This document shows, in pieces, positions 18,801 through 26,888 of a stretch of 64,000 nt of DNA (within the stretch, counting starts at the first letter, position 1; each line of letters begins with the position of its first letter). The notes beneath the pieces are model-generated. The model searched no databases. It saw only the letters and a program-made list of their open reading frames with translations, and was not told the DNA's origin. The stretch lies in contig NZ_JALBUT010000004.1 of assembly GCF_033971905.1 (NCBI RefSeq), positions 124,001 through 188,000 on the forward strand. The letters run 5' to 3'. The position numbers and the translations under genes are program-made. The DNA is from Intestinicryptomonas porci (GTDB taxonomy: Bacteria; Verrucomicrobiota; Verrucomicrobiia; Opitutales; Intestinicryptomonadaceae).

Positions 18801-19239
18801 AATTCCGTTTGACGACTTCATCCAGTCGTTCCGCTATCTTTCGTTCGATCCGTCGGGCTGGGTAAAAATCGGCGATTATGACGACGAATACAAGCCCGAC
18901 ATCCATACTTGCAAATCAATCGTTGACCTTCTGATGCAGCTTTTGGATTGGATGTTCCCCTCTGAAAACGGCAGAAGATTGCGCTCGCTCGAACAGTCTT
19001 ACATAAACACTATGTTTTCAAGCGGCACAAACACAATGTCGATAAACAACATATCGCCAATGCAAACGGAGCTTTCGTTTATCTCGCAAAAGTCCGCCAA
19101 TGCGCCGAAACCTGCCGAAAAAGTCGATATGAGAACCGCCATGACATGCCCGAAGTGCGGCTCTTATGCCTATGTCTTCGACGGCAAGTGCCGCTCTTGC
19201 AGGGACTGCGGATATAAAGACGGCGGGTGCGGAGCATAG
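15814..19239 (+). CDS. nrdJ: Adenosylcobalamin-dependent ribonucleotide reductase, class II (NrdJ)
   Basis: Reduces ribonucleotides to deoxyribonucleotides using adenosylcobalamin, so it works with or without oxygen. 1141 residues, the long class II form. Recognisable blocks are SACFIL (first redox Cys), SGSGVGIN, the NPCSEY thiyl-radical loop with the adjacent FSSCNLSSFNI, and APTGTIS. A C-terminal zinc-ribbon-like tail carries CPKCG and CRSCRDCG, which in related enzymes delivers reducing equivalents. An A/G-rich stretch (agaaaggc) stands before the ATG. No class I or III reductase and no cobalamin biosynthesis gene are in the window, so B12 supply is external or encoded elsewhere. Confidence 0.95.
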   Translation: MAKIIVDGNVALDLGKRPAKIGFKIDRHFTKKGVWAYDTAEWVRKDIKMFAGGEITFSRENVEVPAHWGDNALKITLSRYIFGKEPKTPEYEDSVKQIFDRIANTYTVWGYQLGYFDGDESALNFNQEMKYMLVHQMWAPNSPVWFNIGHWEQWRWGRPDLRKILAGKGTETFYGAENKKGGVDAVKAENSSENPQASACFILGVKDSMESILRHQYTEGCIFSSGSGVGINISSLRSDGEPITGKGVASGPLSFDRGWDKMAGAIKSGGRTRRAARMVVMYSDHPDVFEFVNTKFKQEEVAKIVLQEHNVQRGLRKLAEQKLQDGNPEEKIAAKMVLSMPFVVDKSYGAGAEDLLYGQTLSNQNANHTVSMKSGFWLAFKKGEKYATRWISDPSHIVRKYAPMELLEMMAKAIWNNAEPGLHNNDIINFWSTFADEVQIETSNPCSEYLGPLFSSCNLSSFNILRFYKNGKFEIEKFMHASRMAMIAADINITKGGFPIKEIAVNTVAYRTTGIGLANIGGLLMSLGIPYDSARGRAIASSLASLLTSNCYNFSAKMGEMLGNFSKYHLIKGSMKRVLNMHTLANEELKSVIGMKTSNRTISDLPQTESFTAEDALRGFRLSIGENKVELGDEWKDVVQKAGELWNEVRASKNFRNSFVTCIAPTGTISAPLGIYEEGTTSAEPEYSLVKYKLLAEGGTMVLINGLVPVGLARLGYTFEQIATIVAEVSGLTGLENFLESRKIKGRLDILQNLKDGGAVCMEIASRTSLFKSDEEYKAFYKSLRAASEKGKLSPSDFSIYSGCGHMEGIPWVGEETLRVFDCANKPFGAERFIKTEGHLRMLGALQPFISGASSKTINMPSSATERDIVDSMIDSHEMGIKCIAIYRDGSKANAVYSTNLNSAEIQNAWNDVVKSATEIRKEEHANPIRKKLPYRRWGQTIKFSIGDNINGFMTVGIADDGRCAEIFGRLGQGGSFINGMFDAFCKAFSIALQYGIPFDDFIQSFRYLSFDPSGWVKIGDYDDEYKPDIHTCKSIVDLLMQLLDWMFPSENGRRLRSLEQSYINTMFSSGTNTMSINNISPMQTELSFISQKSANAPKPAEKVDMRTAMTCPKCGSYAYVFDGKCRSCRDCGYKDGGCGA

Positions 19240-19260
19240 TTTGTTTTGCAAAATTTTAAA

Positions 19261-19289
19261 GGCGGACGCTTTTTGCGCCCGCTTTTTTT
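19261..19289 (+). terminator. Intrinsic terminator after nrdJ
   Basis: Eight-base stem (gcggacgc with gcgcccgc, one A-C mismatch) around a T5 loop, followed by seven T residues, about 20 bp after the nrdJ stop. Confidence 0.85.
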
Positions 19290-19343
19290 GTCTTTGTAAA
19301 TTCTTATAAAGCTTGACGATTGGGGGATATAAATCCATTTTAT

Positions 19344-20525
19344 ATGCCCATTGTTATTATGAATTTCGGGCTGTCAGATTTGGGCATTGTTTGCGCGTTG
19401 GGATGCGGAAAAGAGGAGGTTTTAAAAAACGCCGCATCGTCTTCCACGGCGGGAATGTCAAAGTCTGAAACCATCATAAAAGGCGGGCAAACTTTTTTGG
19501 GAGAGGCGAACTTTCCCCTGCCCGAAATTGAAAATCCGCGATGGAACACGAGGTGCAACCGCCTTGCGCTTTCTGCTGTTTTGCAGATTGAACATAGCGT
19601 GAGATGCGCGGTCGAAAAATACGGAGCCGGCAGGGTCGGAGTGGTTGTCGGGTCGAGCAACACCGGAATGCGCGAGTTCGAGGAGGAGTATTTTTATTTT
19701 TCACAAAAAAATTCTCCTAAAAAACCATTTGCCTGTCACGGAGAGCTTGGGAATGTCGCGGAATTTATAAGCGGATATTTTAATCTTTCAGCCCCAAGCT
19801 ATACCGTTTCAACGGCTTGCTCGTCGTCTGCAAAGGCGTTTGCTTCCGCGGAAAGAATGATAAAAAACAATGTGTGCGACGCGGTTATCGTCGGGGGCGC
19901 GGACAGCATTTGCAAATTTGTTGTTAACGGATTTTCGGCGCTGGGCGCAACAAGTTCCGAGTTGGCAAATCCAATGAGCGCAAACCGCTCGGGCATAAAT
20001 ATCGGCGAGGGCGCGGCGATGTTCCTGCTTTCAAGGGAAAATTCGCAAATCTTTTTGGCAGGAGTTGGCGAAAGCTCCGACGCCTATCATGCGACAAGCC
20101 CCGACCCGACAGGCGAGGGCGTGGCTCTTTCAATGAGAAACGCCCTTCAAAACGCGGGGCTTACTCCGCAAGAAATTGATTATGTGAACTTGCACGGAAC
20201 TGGCACGGTTTTTAACGATTCTATGGAAGCCAAAGCAGTGTACGGCGTATTCAAAGACGAAGTTTTATGCTCCTCCACAAAGGCTTTGACGGGGCATTCG
20301 CTTGGGGCGGCGGGTGCGGTCGAAGCCGGATTATGCTGGCTTATGATGTCGGATTTAAACAAGGAAAACGCGCTTATCGAGCATGTTTATGACGGCGAGT
20401 TTGACAAAAAAATTGCGCCGATTTCCCTTGTAGGTAAAAACATGTTTAAAAAGGTAAAATATGCGCTCAGCAACTCTTTCGCCTTTGGCGGAAGCAATGC
20501 GTCCGTAATTTTGGGAAGGATTTAA
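19344..20525 (+). CDS. apeO: Aryl-polyene beta-ketoacyl-ACP synthase (ApeO-like)
   Basis: Ketosynthase that should extend the polyene chain together with the chain-length factor encoded on the opposite strand (31024-31629). Thiolase fold with catalytic Cys in VSTACSSSAKA, and the two His residues in NLHGTGTVFND and TGHSLGAAG; all three are intact, so it is active-type. The N-terminus GIVCALGCGKEEV is characteristic of the ApeO subgroup. Two ATGs (19344 and 19359) are both possible starts and neither has a well-spaced ribosome-binding site. First of four plus-strand genes; the next begins one base after its stop. The gene letter is by analogy with E. coli/Xenorhabdus clusters. Confidence 0.88.
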   Translation: MPIVIMNFGLSDLGIVCALGCGKEEVLKNAASSSTAGMSKSETIIKGGQTFLGEANFPLPEIENPRWNTRCNRLALSAVLQIEHSVRCAVEKYGAGRVGVVVGSSNTGMREFEEEYFYFSQKNSPKKPFACHGELGNVAEFISGYFNLSAPSYTVSTACSSSAKAFASAERMIKNNVCDAVIVGGADSICKFVVNGFSALGATSSELANPMSANRSGINIGEGAAMFLLSRENSQIFLAGVGESSDAYHATSPDPTGEGVALSMRNALQNAGLTPQEIDYVNLHGTGTVFNDSMEAKAVYGVFKDEVLCSSTKALTGHSLGAAGAVEAGLCWLMMSDLNKENALIEHVYDGEFDKKIAPISLVGKNMFKKVKYALSNSFAFGGSNASVILGRI

Positions 20526-20526
20526 A

Positions 20527-20991
20527 ATGTATGAGCTTGAAGAGTTGTTGCCGCACGGCGCGCCGATGATAGTTTTAAGCGGTGTAAGAAGTTGCGATAT
20601 CGAAAATTCAAAAGTCGAAACATTCTTCACTGTTTCTTCTTCCGACGTTTTTTTTGATGAAAATTCGGGCGGAGTGCCGTCTTGCTTTGCTCTCGAATAC
20701 ATGGCGCAGTCGATAGCCTGTTTCGTTGGAATTTTGGGGAAAAGCAAAGATGCGTCGTTTAAGCAGGAAATCGGCTTTGTCTTGGGAACTCGCAAAATGG
20801 ATTTGAATATTCCTGTGTTTGAAAATTCAAAGACTTACAGCGTCAGAGCCGAAAAGGTGTTTTTCGACGAAGAGATGGCTTCGTTTGAATGCGCCATTTT
20901 CGACGAAAACAATTTTGAATGCGCCTTGGCAACGGTTAATGCATTCAAGCCCAAAAACCCGTTAAAATTCTTAAATCAAAACAATGAATAA
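20527..20991 (+). CDS. apeP: Hotdog-fold dehydratase subunit (ApeP-like)
   Basis: 3-hydroxyacyl-ACP dehydratase component of the aryl polyene pathway. 154 residues with one hotdog domain. The N-terminal LLPHGAPMIVL block and the helix ALEYMAQSIA match ApeP/FabZ-type proteins. It keeps the helix acidic residue (Glu in ALEYMAQ), but the preceding loop reads GGVPSCF where FabZ has the catalytic His in GHFP. So this subunit carries only half of the usual dyad; the partner half is on the ligase-dehydratase fusion at 27602-29266. Its end overlaps the start of the reductase gene by eight bases, suggesting translational coupling. Confidence 0.85.
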   Translation: MYELEELLPHGAPMIVLSGVRSCDIENSKVETFFTVSSSDVFFDENSGGVPSCFALEYMAQSIACFVGILGKSKDASFKQEIGFVLGTRKMDLNIPVFENSKTYSVRAEKVFFDEEMASFECAIFDENNFECALATVNAFKPKNPLKFLNQNNE

Positions 20992-21712
20992 GCGCGTACT
21001 TATAACCGGCGCAAGCAGGGGCATAGGAAGGGCAATCGCCTTGCGTTTGGCTTCCGACGGCGGCTTCGACTTGGCCTTGCATTGCAATTCAAACATTTTA
21101 GCTGCAAATTCCGTTTTGGAAGAGGCAAAAAAACTCGGAGCGAACGCCCATATCCTTCAATTCGACATATCCGACCGCGAAAGCGTGAAAAAATCCCTCG
21201 AAGCCGACATGGAAAAAAACGGCGCGTTCTGGGGAGTTGTTTTGAATGCGGGAGTGAATGCCGACGCGCCTTTCCCCATGCTTGATTCAAATATGTGGGA
21301 CAGGGTTTTGCGCACGAATTTGGACGGATTTTACAATGTTCTTTCACCGATTGTGATGCCGATGGTAAGCGAAAGAAAAGGCGGCAGGATTGTCGCTCTC
21401 ACTTCGGTTTCGGGCATTGCGGGCAACAGGGGGCAGGTTAATTACAGCGCGTCAAAGGCGGGAATAATCGGTGCTGCGAAGTCGCTTGCATTGGAGCTTG
21501 CAAAGCGTTCAATTACGGTAAACTGCGTGGCTCCGGGCGTCATAGAAACCGACATGACAAAAGATTTGCCCTTTGAAGAGGTTAAAAAGCTGATTCCCCT
21601 CAGGCGTTTCGGCAAGCCCGAAGAGGTTGCAGGGGCAGTATCGTTTTTGATGGGCGAAGACGCCGCGTACATTACGCGCCAAGTAATTTCAGTAAACGGA
21701 GGTTTGATATGA
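20984..21712 (+). CDS. apeQ: 3-oxoacyl-ACP reductase (ApeQ/FabG-like)
   Basis: Short-chain dehydrogenase that reduces the beta-keto group of the growing polyene with NADPH. 242 residues. The cofactor motif TGASRGIGRA is at 8-17. NAG is in the next block, and the catalytic Ser-Tyr-Lys is in SVSGIAG / NYSASKAG, with the PGVIETDMT segment after it. Length and motifs are those of FabG; the role in pigment synthesis rather than primary fatty acid synthesis comes from its position between the ApeP- and ApeR-like genes, with which it overlaps by eight and four bases. Confidence 0.9.
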   Translation: MNKRVLITGASRGIGRAIALRLASDGGFDLALHCNSNILAANSVLEEAKKLGANAHILQFDISDRESVKKSLEADMEKNGAFWGVVLNAGVNADAPFPMLDSNMWDRVLRTNLDGFYNVLSPIVMPMVSERKGGRIVALTSVSGIAGNRGQVNYSASKAGIIGAAKSLALELAKRSITVNCVAPGVIETDMTKDLPFEEVKKLIPLRRFGKPEEVAGAVSFLMGEDAAYITRQVISVNGGLI

Positions 21713-22938
21713 ATAGAAGAGTTGTCGTGACGGGAATGGGCGCGATAAGCCCTCTCGGAAATTCGGTCAAGGAAAATTTCGACAGACTGCATGTCTATGA
21801 AAACAAAATCGAAGTTTTGGAAAGCCTCAAAGAATACAGCGGGCTGAATTCCAACCTCGCAAGCGTCATAAAGGATTTTAAAATACCCGAACGCTATTCG
21901 CGCAAAACTCTACGCACAATGGGCCCCGTGTCGGTAATGTCGCTTTTTGTGACAGAGCAGGCTCTCGAACAGGCGGGGATTGAGCAGGGCGGGGAGCTTA
22001 TCCGCGGCGGAAGGCTCGGCGTTGCGTACGGTTCGTCGTCGGGTTCCGTTGAGCCTCTTTTGGATTTTTATTCGATGATAAATACGAAAGTCGTGCGCAA
22101 CATCACATCTTCAACCTATATGAAGATGATGCCGCAGACTACCGCCGTTAATATCTCGCTTTACCTGAAAACAACGGGCAGAATAATCCCGTCGGGAACC
22201 GCCTGCACTTCGGGCAGCCTTTCTATCGGATACGCCTACGAAGCCATAAAATACGGTCTTCAAGACGTGATGATTGCAGGGGGGGCGGAAGAATTCAGCC
22301 CGACGCAGGTTGCCATATTCGACACTTTGTACGCCACAAGCTCAAAGAACGAAACGCCCAAAAAAACGCCCTCTCCCTACGATGCCGAAAGGGACGGACT
22401 TGTTATAGGCGAGGGCGCGGCTACTCTCGTCTTGGAAGAGTACGAACACGCGAAGGCAAGAGGCGCGAAGATAATTGCCGAAGTCGCGGGGTTTGCCTCA
22501 AACACCGACGGAACGCATATGACACAGCCAAACGCGCACACAATCCAAGCCGCAATCGAAAAGTCGATGGAATGCGCGGGGGTGGATTCTTCCGAAATAT
22601 GCTATGTAAACGGGCATGGAACAGCGACAACACAGGGGGACATTGCCGAAACAACCGCAACCGCCGCCGCTTTCAAACGCCCCATGCCAATTTCTTCGAT
22701 GAAAAGCTACATAGGGCATTCTCTCGGCGCATGCGGCGCAATCGAAGCGGCAATGACAATCGAAATGCTTAATTCCGACTGGTATATGCCCACTCTCAAT
22801 TTGAAAAATGTCGATTCCGCATGTGGTGAGCTTGACTACATAATAAACGAGGGCAGGGTTATTCGCGGAGAATATGCCATGAGCAACAATTTCGCCTTTG
22901 GCGGAGTCAACACTTCTCTTATATTCAAGCGGCTTTAA
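21709..22938 (+). CDS. apeR: Beta-ketoacyl-ACP synthase (ApeR-like)
   Basis: Second full-length ketosynthase of the cluster; in characterised aryl polyene systems ApeR is thought to act in an early elongation step. 409 residues. Catalytic Cys is in GTACTSGSLS, with His residues in YVNGHGTATTQGD and SYIGHSLGACG, all present. It overlaps ApeQ by four bases (ATGA). Its TAA (22936-22938) overlaps the stop of the convergent acyltransferase gene, so the two pigment operons meet end to end with no intergenic terminator. Confidence 0.9.
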   Translation: MNRRVVVTGMGAISPLGNSVKENFDRLHVYENKIEVLESLKEYSGLNSNLASVIKDFKIPERYSRKTLRTMGPVSVMSLFVTEQALEQAGIEQGGELIRGGRLGVAYGSSSGSVEPLLDFYSMINTKVVRNITSSTYMKMMPQTTAVNISLYLKTTGRIIPSGTACTSGSLSIGYAYEAIKYGLQDVMIAGGAEEFSPTQVAIFDTLYATSSKNETPKKTPSPYDAERDGLVIGEGAATLVLEEYEHAKARGAKIIAEVAGFASNTDGTHMTQPNAHTIQAAIEKSMECAGVDSSEICYVNGHGTATTQGDIAETTATAAAFKRPMPISSMKSYIGHSLGACGAIEAAMTIEMLNSDWYMPTLNLKNVDSACGELDYIINEGRVIRGEYAMSNNFAFGGVNTSLIFKRL

Positions 22939-23852
22939 GATTTAAAGAAGTCGAAAAAATTAAACCACTGCAAGGGGGTATCGAGAGCGGATTTTTCCAA
23001 AAACGCGGCGTATTCCCTTGCGAGGTTTTCTCCGCGCCTTTTTGACTTTGCAAACTCTGCCATTTTGATTGTCGCAAAATATTTTCCATTTTTTTCCGCG
23101 CAGTTTGCGAAAAACACGGGGCGTTTTAGCATTTCGGCAAGCTGGAAAACTCCGCTTGGCAGATTGCATTTTTTGCCCAAAACAATTTCTTCGAAAAACT
23201 TTTCGGGGGCGCGTTTTGAAAGCCTGTCGCCCGCTGCGATAATCAAATTTCCCCGTTCAAGCTCGGCGTCAAGATGTCCGAAAGTCGCGATGTTTATGTT
23301 TGAGACGTCCAAGAAATGGAAAGAATTTTCTTTTGATTTTGAAAGAAATTCCGTTCTGAAAATAGATTCCGACCAATTTTCGACAAGGGCGAAGATTTCG
23401 GGTTTTCGCGTTCCGAAAGCCGCCGCTCCGTTTGTGCCGAGAACTTCAAAATTGCCAATGTGCGAAAAAATCAAAAATGCGCCTTTCCCCGAATTTACAA
23501 GCGTTTTAAATTCTTCCGCGTCGTGGGAATTTTCAAAAAAAACGCAATTTTTCGGAATGCGCCCCGACAGCGAAAGCATTTTATCGAGCATCGAAAGCGC
23601 GTAGTTATAGATAAGCCTGAAAACTCTCGGCTTGGTCGGACTTATTTCTCTTCTTTTTTCAAATTCGTTCAAAACGCCGAAAAATTTTTTTGCGGAAGTT
23701 CTCGCTTCCGCCAAAAACGGGTATGCGCAAACGACAATGAAAAATATCAGAAACCGCGCGGCTCTGCGCCCAAAAACAATGCAAAACCACCAGACGATTT
23801 TTATCCTTAAAACGCCCGCGCATTTCTCTTTCTGGTTGAACCATTCGCTCAT
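22935..23852 (-). CDS. LpxL/HtrB-like acyltransferase of the aryl polyene cluster
   Basis: 305-residue acyltransferase of the lipid A lauroyltransferase type, with an N-terminal membrane anchor (about 20-48). The acceptor motif SHIGNFEVLGTNG corresponds to the HxxxxD/E region, with AAGDRLSK further on. In E. coli-type clusters this function is the C-terminal part of ApeJ, fused to a glycosyltransferase; here the glycosyltransferase (26873-27598) is a separate gene four genes upstream in the same operon. Likely role: attaching the polyene or a fatty acyl chain to the lipid/sugar anchor in the membrane. The last gene of the minus operon; its start overlaps the exporter gene by four bases. Confidence 0.78.
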   Translation of the reverse strand: MSEWFNQKEKCAGVLRIKIVWWFCIVFGRRAARFLIFFIVVCAYPFLAEARTSAKKFFGVLNEFEKRREISPTKPRVFRLIYNYALSMLDKMLSLSGRIPKNCVFFENSHDAEEFKTLVNSGKGAFLIFSHIGNFEVLGTNGAAAFGTRKPEIFALVENWSESIFRTEFLSKSKENSFHFLDVSNINIATFGHLDAELERGNLIIAAGDRLSKRAPEKFFEEIVLGKKCNLPSGVFQLAEMLKRPVFFANCAEKNGKYFATIKMAEFAKSKRRGENLAREYAAFLEKSALDTPLQWFNFFDFFKS

Positions 23853-25954
23853 TTTTCCTCCGCAAGAAAAAGCGATATGAAATATGCAAATCCAAGCCCG
23901 AGGGCGAGCATCTCTCCGATGGAGCTTATCGCCTTAAACGACGTGAATGCAAGCGCGCCAAAGCCGATTATGCTTGTCGCAAAAGAAATAAACACGGCGT
24001 TTTTTGTAAGCGTGGAATTATTTGAATAATGGAAAATAGAATAGTCTATGCCAAGCCCCATTAAAATAAATAGAGCCAAGATATGGAATAAATTTACGTT
24101 TGCGCCTAAAATCCAAAATATGAAAATCGGAAGCCCTGCCGACAAGACCACGGGCAAAATCAGTTTGAAAAAACTCCTTCTGAAAACGAGCGCAAACATT
24201 GCGGCAAGCGCAAGAAAACTTGCCGCAATTAAAGCCGCCGAAGATTTCATGTATGAGTCAAAAATGCCGTTTAGAAATTCAGGGGGCGAAAACGTTTCAA
24301 GAGCGCAGTTTTCGTCTTTGCCCACGGGAATGATTGCAGTCCAACTGCCGTTTTCTCCGTGAAGCATGCTTGAAACGGCATCTTCAAAAAGCGTGCCTTT
24401 AAGATCTTCGATTTTAAGCGGCTTTTGCCCTTTGGGCATTTCAAATTTTTTGTTTGCGCCTATTGATTTTTGGAGCTTTTCGGCGTATTTTTCGTAAAGG
24501 TTTTCAATAAGCCTTTTGTTTTTTTCCTGGCGATTTAAAGACGGGATAAATCTTGAAATTCCGCTTGCGCCGGCGTTTTCTTCGCATGTCAAAATACTGT
24601 CTATCGAAGAGCCTTTTATTATCGCAAGCTTCTTTTCTGTGTCCTTGAATATTTCAGAAAGCGACTTCTCCTGTAGGAGCAAGTCTTTATCCGGAACGTA
24701 AAGATCCGTTGCCTGAGTTTTGAATTTTGCAAAAATCAGCCCCGAAAGCGACGCCGACACAAGCGCAATTACGGCAATGTTTTTCAGCCTGCCCAGTTTC
24801 GGGATGGGAATTTTCAATACCGACTGATTGAAATCGGGCTTCAATTTTCTTACAATCAAAGGATAGAAAAACCTCACAAATAAATACGATGAAATCAACC
24901 CCGCAATGGAAAATACCGAGATTTCTTTAAGCAAGTCGAGGCTTGAAAAATACAAGACCGCAAAGCAGACAAGCGTTGTCGCGAGCGTTTTGTTCAAGGG
25001 CTTTTCGATGCTTTTAAAGGCGTCTTCGGGGGAGAATTTTTTGCATGCGGAAAAATAATGGTATGAATAGTCAACAGAAAGCCCAATCAAACTTGTCGCA
25101 AAAATCAGGACGCATACATGGGGTTTATCAAAGAAAAATACGAGGGTAGCAAGCGCGAATACAAAGGAGGAACATAGAGATATTGCCATCGGCAAAAATA
25201 TTTTGGCTGTTCCAAACGCCCAATAACCCAGCGCAAAAACCAAGGTCAAAGAAACTGCCGAAAGAAAATTTATTTCGCTTTTTGATTTTTTCGACACTTT
25301 TAAGCTGTGTATGCGTGCACCGCTTTTATAGACTTCCAAATCTTTGTTTTTTAGATTTTCAAGATTTTCAATTTTGCTTTCGAGTTCGGCGTCGGTTAAA
25401 TTCAGCGTATTTAAAATCGCCGCCGCGTAGAATTTTCCGCCTTCTTCCTTCTCCAAAAAACCGTCCGACATTTTCCAACCGCCGCCGTATTCGAGGAGGC
25501 TTTTAACGTATTCTTCCAATAGAAAGAAAGGGTCTTTTGAAACCTTGAAAATCGAGGCGCGGTAGGGGGATAGAATTTTTCTTTTTGCTTCGCTTAAAAT
25601 TTTTTCTCCTCCGCCGCTTTCGATTATTGCCGCGCTCTCGGGGGAAAGAATATAGCTTGAATGCTCTAAAAGAAGCGTTTTTGCCGCGTTTAATTTTTCA
25701 GAATTGTCCCTTTCAACCCCAAGGATTTTCGCGGCTTTTTCTTTTGCGGCTTCCAGCGTTTCGCGGTTTTCTGACGCAAGGACAATTCTTATTTTCGAGG
25801 AATTGTTTTTTATGAAATCAAGCTCCGCGCTCTTGTTTTTGCCGCTTGCAAGCTCAAAAATTCCATACTCGAAATCAATAGGCACGCATAGCAGAAAAAG
25901 CGCGGAAAGCGCAAAAACCGCGGCGTATATAAATCTGAAAATGGTGTCTTTCAA
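23849..25954 (-). CDS. MMPL/RND-type exporter of the aryl polyene cluster (ApeM-like)
   Basis: 701-residue inner-membrane protein. One N-terminal helix is followed by a periplasmic domain with coiled-coil-like content (about 45-215), a six-helix block, a second periplasmic domain (about 395-560) and another helix block. This is the two-fold MMPL arrangement. The segments GLSVDYSYHY and GLGIDYSIFHYS carry the paired Asp-Tyr residues expected in the fourth and tenth helices for proton coupling. Overlaps both neighbours by four bases. By analogy it moves the polyene-lipid, or its precursor, across the inner membrane, working with the LolA-like protein upstream. Confidence 0.85.
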   Translation of the reverse strand: MKDTIFRFIYAAVFALSALFLLCVPIDFEYGIFELASGKNKSAELDFIKNNSSKIRIVLASENRETLEAAKEKAAKILGVERDNSEKLNAAKTLLLEHSSYILSPESAAIIESGGGEKILSEAKRKILSPYRASIFKVSKDPFFLLEEYVKSLLEYGGGWKMSDGFLEKEEGGKFYAAAILNTLNLTDAELESKIENLENLKNKDLEVYKSGARIHSLKVSKKSKSEINFLSAVSLTLVFALGYWAFGTAKIFLPMAISLCSSFVFALATLVFFFDKPHVCVLIFATSLIGLSVDYSYHYFSACKKFSPEDAFKSIEKPLNKTLATTLVCFAVLYFSSLDLLKEISVFSIAGLISSYLFVRFFYPLIVRKLKPDFNQSVLKIPIPKLGRLKNIAVIALVSASLSGLIFAKFKTQATDLYVPDKDLLLQEKSLSEIFKDTEKKLAIIKGSSIDSILTCEENAGASGISRFIPSLNRQEKNKRLIENLYEKYAEKLQKSIGANKKFEMPKGQKPLKIEDLKGTLFEDAVSSMLHGENGSWTAIIPVGKDENCALETFSPPEFLNGIFDSYMKSSAALIAASFLALAAMFALVFRRSFFKLILPVVLSAGLPIFIFWILGANVNLFHILALFILMGLGIDYSIFHYSNNSTLTKNAVFISFATSIIGFGALAFTSFKAISSIGEMLALGLGFAYFISLFLAEEK

Positions 25955-26493
25955 AGGGTTTCTTTAAATTCAATTTTTATTATGGTTCCGTTCGCGAGTT
26001 CGAGTCGGCATTTTTCAAGACCGGATTTTCCAAAGCAAAGAGTTGCCGATTCAAGCCCGTTTTTAATTTTTGATATTTTGGGTAAAAGTTTTATTACGGT
26101 TTCGACGTCTTCGTCTTTTAAAATTTCCGTTTTAAATTTGTCTTCCAAGTCCGAAAAATCCCCTTTGAAGAGCTTTGAGTTGCCTATGCCGAATTTTTCA
26201 AGAGACTGCCTTTTTGTCCCGCTTGAAGACGATATTTCGTAAAATTTGTCGGACGCAAAGAATGTAAATTCGTTTGGCGAAAGATTTTTCCATGTAATGC
26301 CGACTCCATGCTCAAAGCGAAAAACGCCTATGCTTTTTACGCTCACGCCAATATCGGGCATTTCCTTTTCAAGAACAAAAGAACCGATGGCAAGCTTTTT
26401 ATCGGCGGCAAGTTTTTGAAGCCTCGCGGGGATTTCAGCGGCGAAAGCTTGCGCCAAGAAAAATGTCAATAAGAGCGTCAATAAAAATTTCAT
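25951..26493 (-). CDS. LolA-like outer-membrane lipoprotein carrier (ApeL-like)
   Basis: 180 residues with a clear signal peptide (MKF, a hydrophobic core, then AFA before AEIPARL). The mature part is a single small beta-rich domain with alternating hydrophobic strands, resembling LolA/LolB-type half-barrels that shield acyl chains in the periplasm. LolA-like proteins next to an MMPL exporter are a hallmark of aryl polyene and flexirubin clusters. Similarity is structural rather than motif based, so the family call leans partly on context. Start overlaps the thioesterase stop by four bases. Confidence 0.75.
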   Translation of the reverse strand: MKFLLTLLLTFFLAQAFAAEIPARLQKLAADKKLAIGSFVLEKEMPDIGVSVKSIGVFRFEHGVGITWKNLSPNEFTFFASDKFYEISSSSGTKRQSLEKFGIGNSKLFKGDFSDLEDKFKTEILKDEDVETVIKLLPKISKIKNGLESATLCFGKSGLEKCRLELANGTIIKIEFKETL

Positions 26494-26888
26494 TGTAAAA
26501 TCCGTTCTTTTATTTTTGCGGGCAGTTCAAAGCATGATGTCTTTGATTTAATGTTTACGCACATCTGTTTTGTTTCTGCCGAGCATATTTTTTCGCCGCT
26601 TTTGAAATCTTTTGCGATGTATTTTATGTGCAGGAAATTTTCGCTCGGAACAATCTTTGCAGATACTGAAAGCTCCTGTCCGAACTCAGAAGGGCTTATG
26701 TATTTTACGCTCATCTTGACCACAGGGAAAGCGTATCCGAGCCTTTCCATTTCGCGGTAGTCAAGCCCGATTTTTTCGAGCAGGGCGCATCTTGCCTTTT
26801 CAAAATATTTTATATAGTTTCCGTGCCAAACCACCTGCATTGGGTCGAGATCGTAAAACGGAACTTTTATTTTTACCGACGCTTCCAT
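26490..26888 (-). CDS. 4HBT-type acyl thioesterase (ApeK-like)
   Basis: 132-residue hotdog thioesterase of the YbgC/4-hydroxybenzoyl-CoA type. The active-site block DLDPMQVVWHGNYIKYFE contains the family Asp in the DxxxxVxxxxY pattern. Predicted to release the mature polyene from the carrier protein or to proofread mis-primed carriers. The ATG lies inside the end of the glycosyltransferase gene (16-base overlap), consistent with coupled translation. Cytosolic. Confidence 0.88.
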   Translation of the reverse strand: MEASVKIKVPFYDLDPMQVVWHGNYIKYFEKARCALLEKIGLDYREMERLGYAFPVVKMSVKYISPSEFGQELSVSAKIVPSENFLHIKYIAKDFKSGEKICSAETKQMCVNIKSKTSCFELPAKIKERILQ

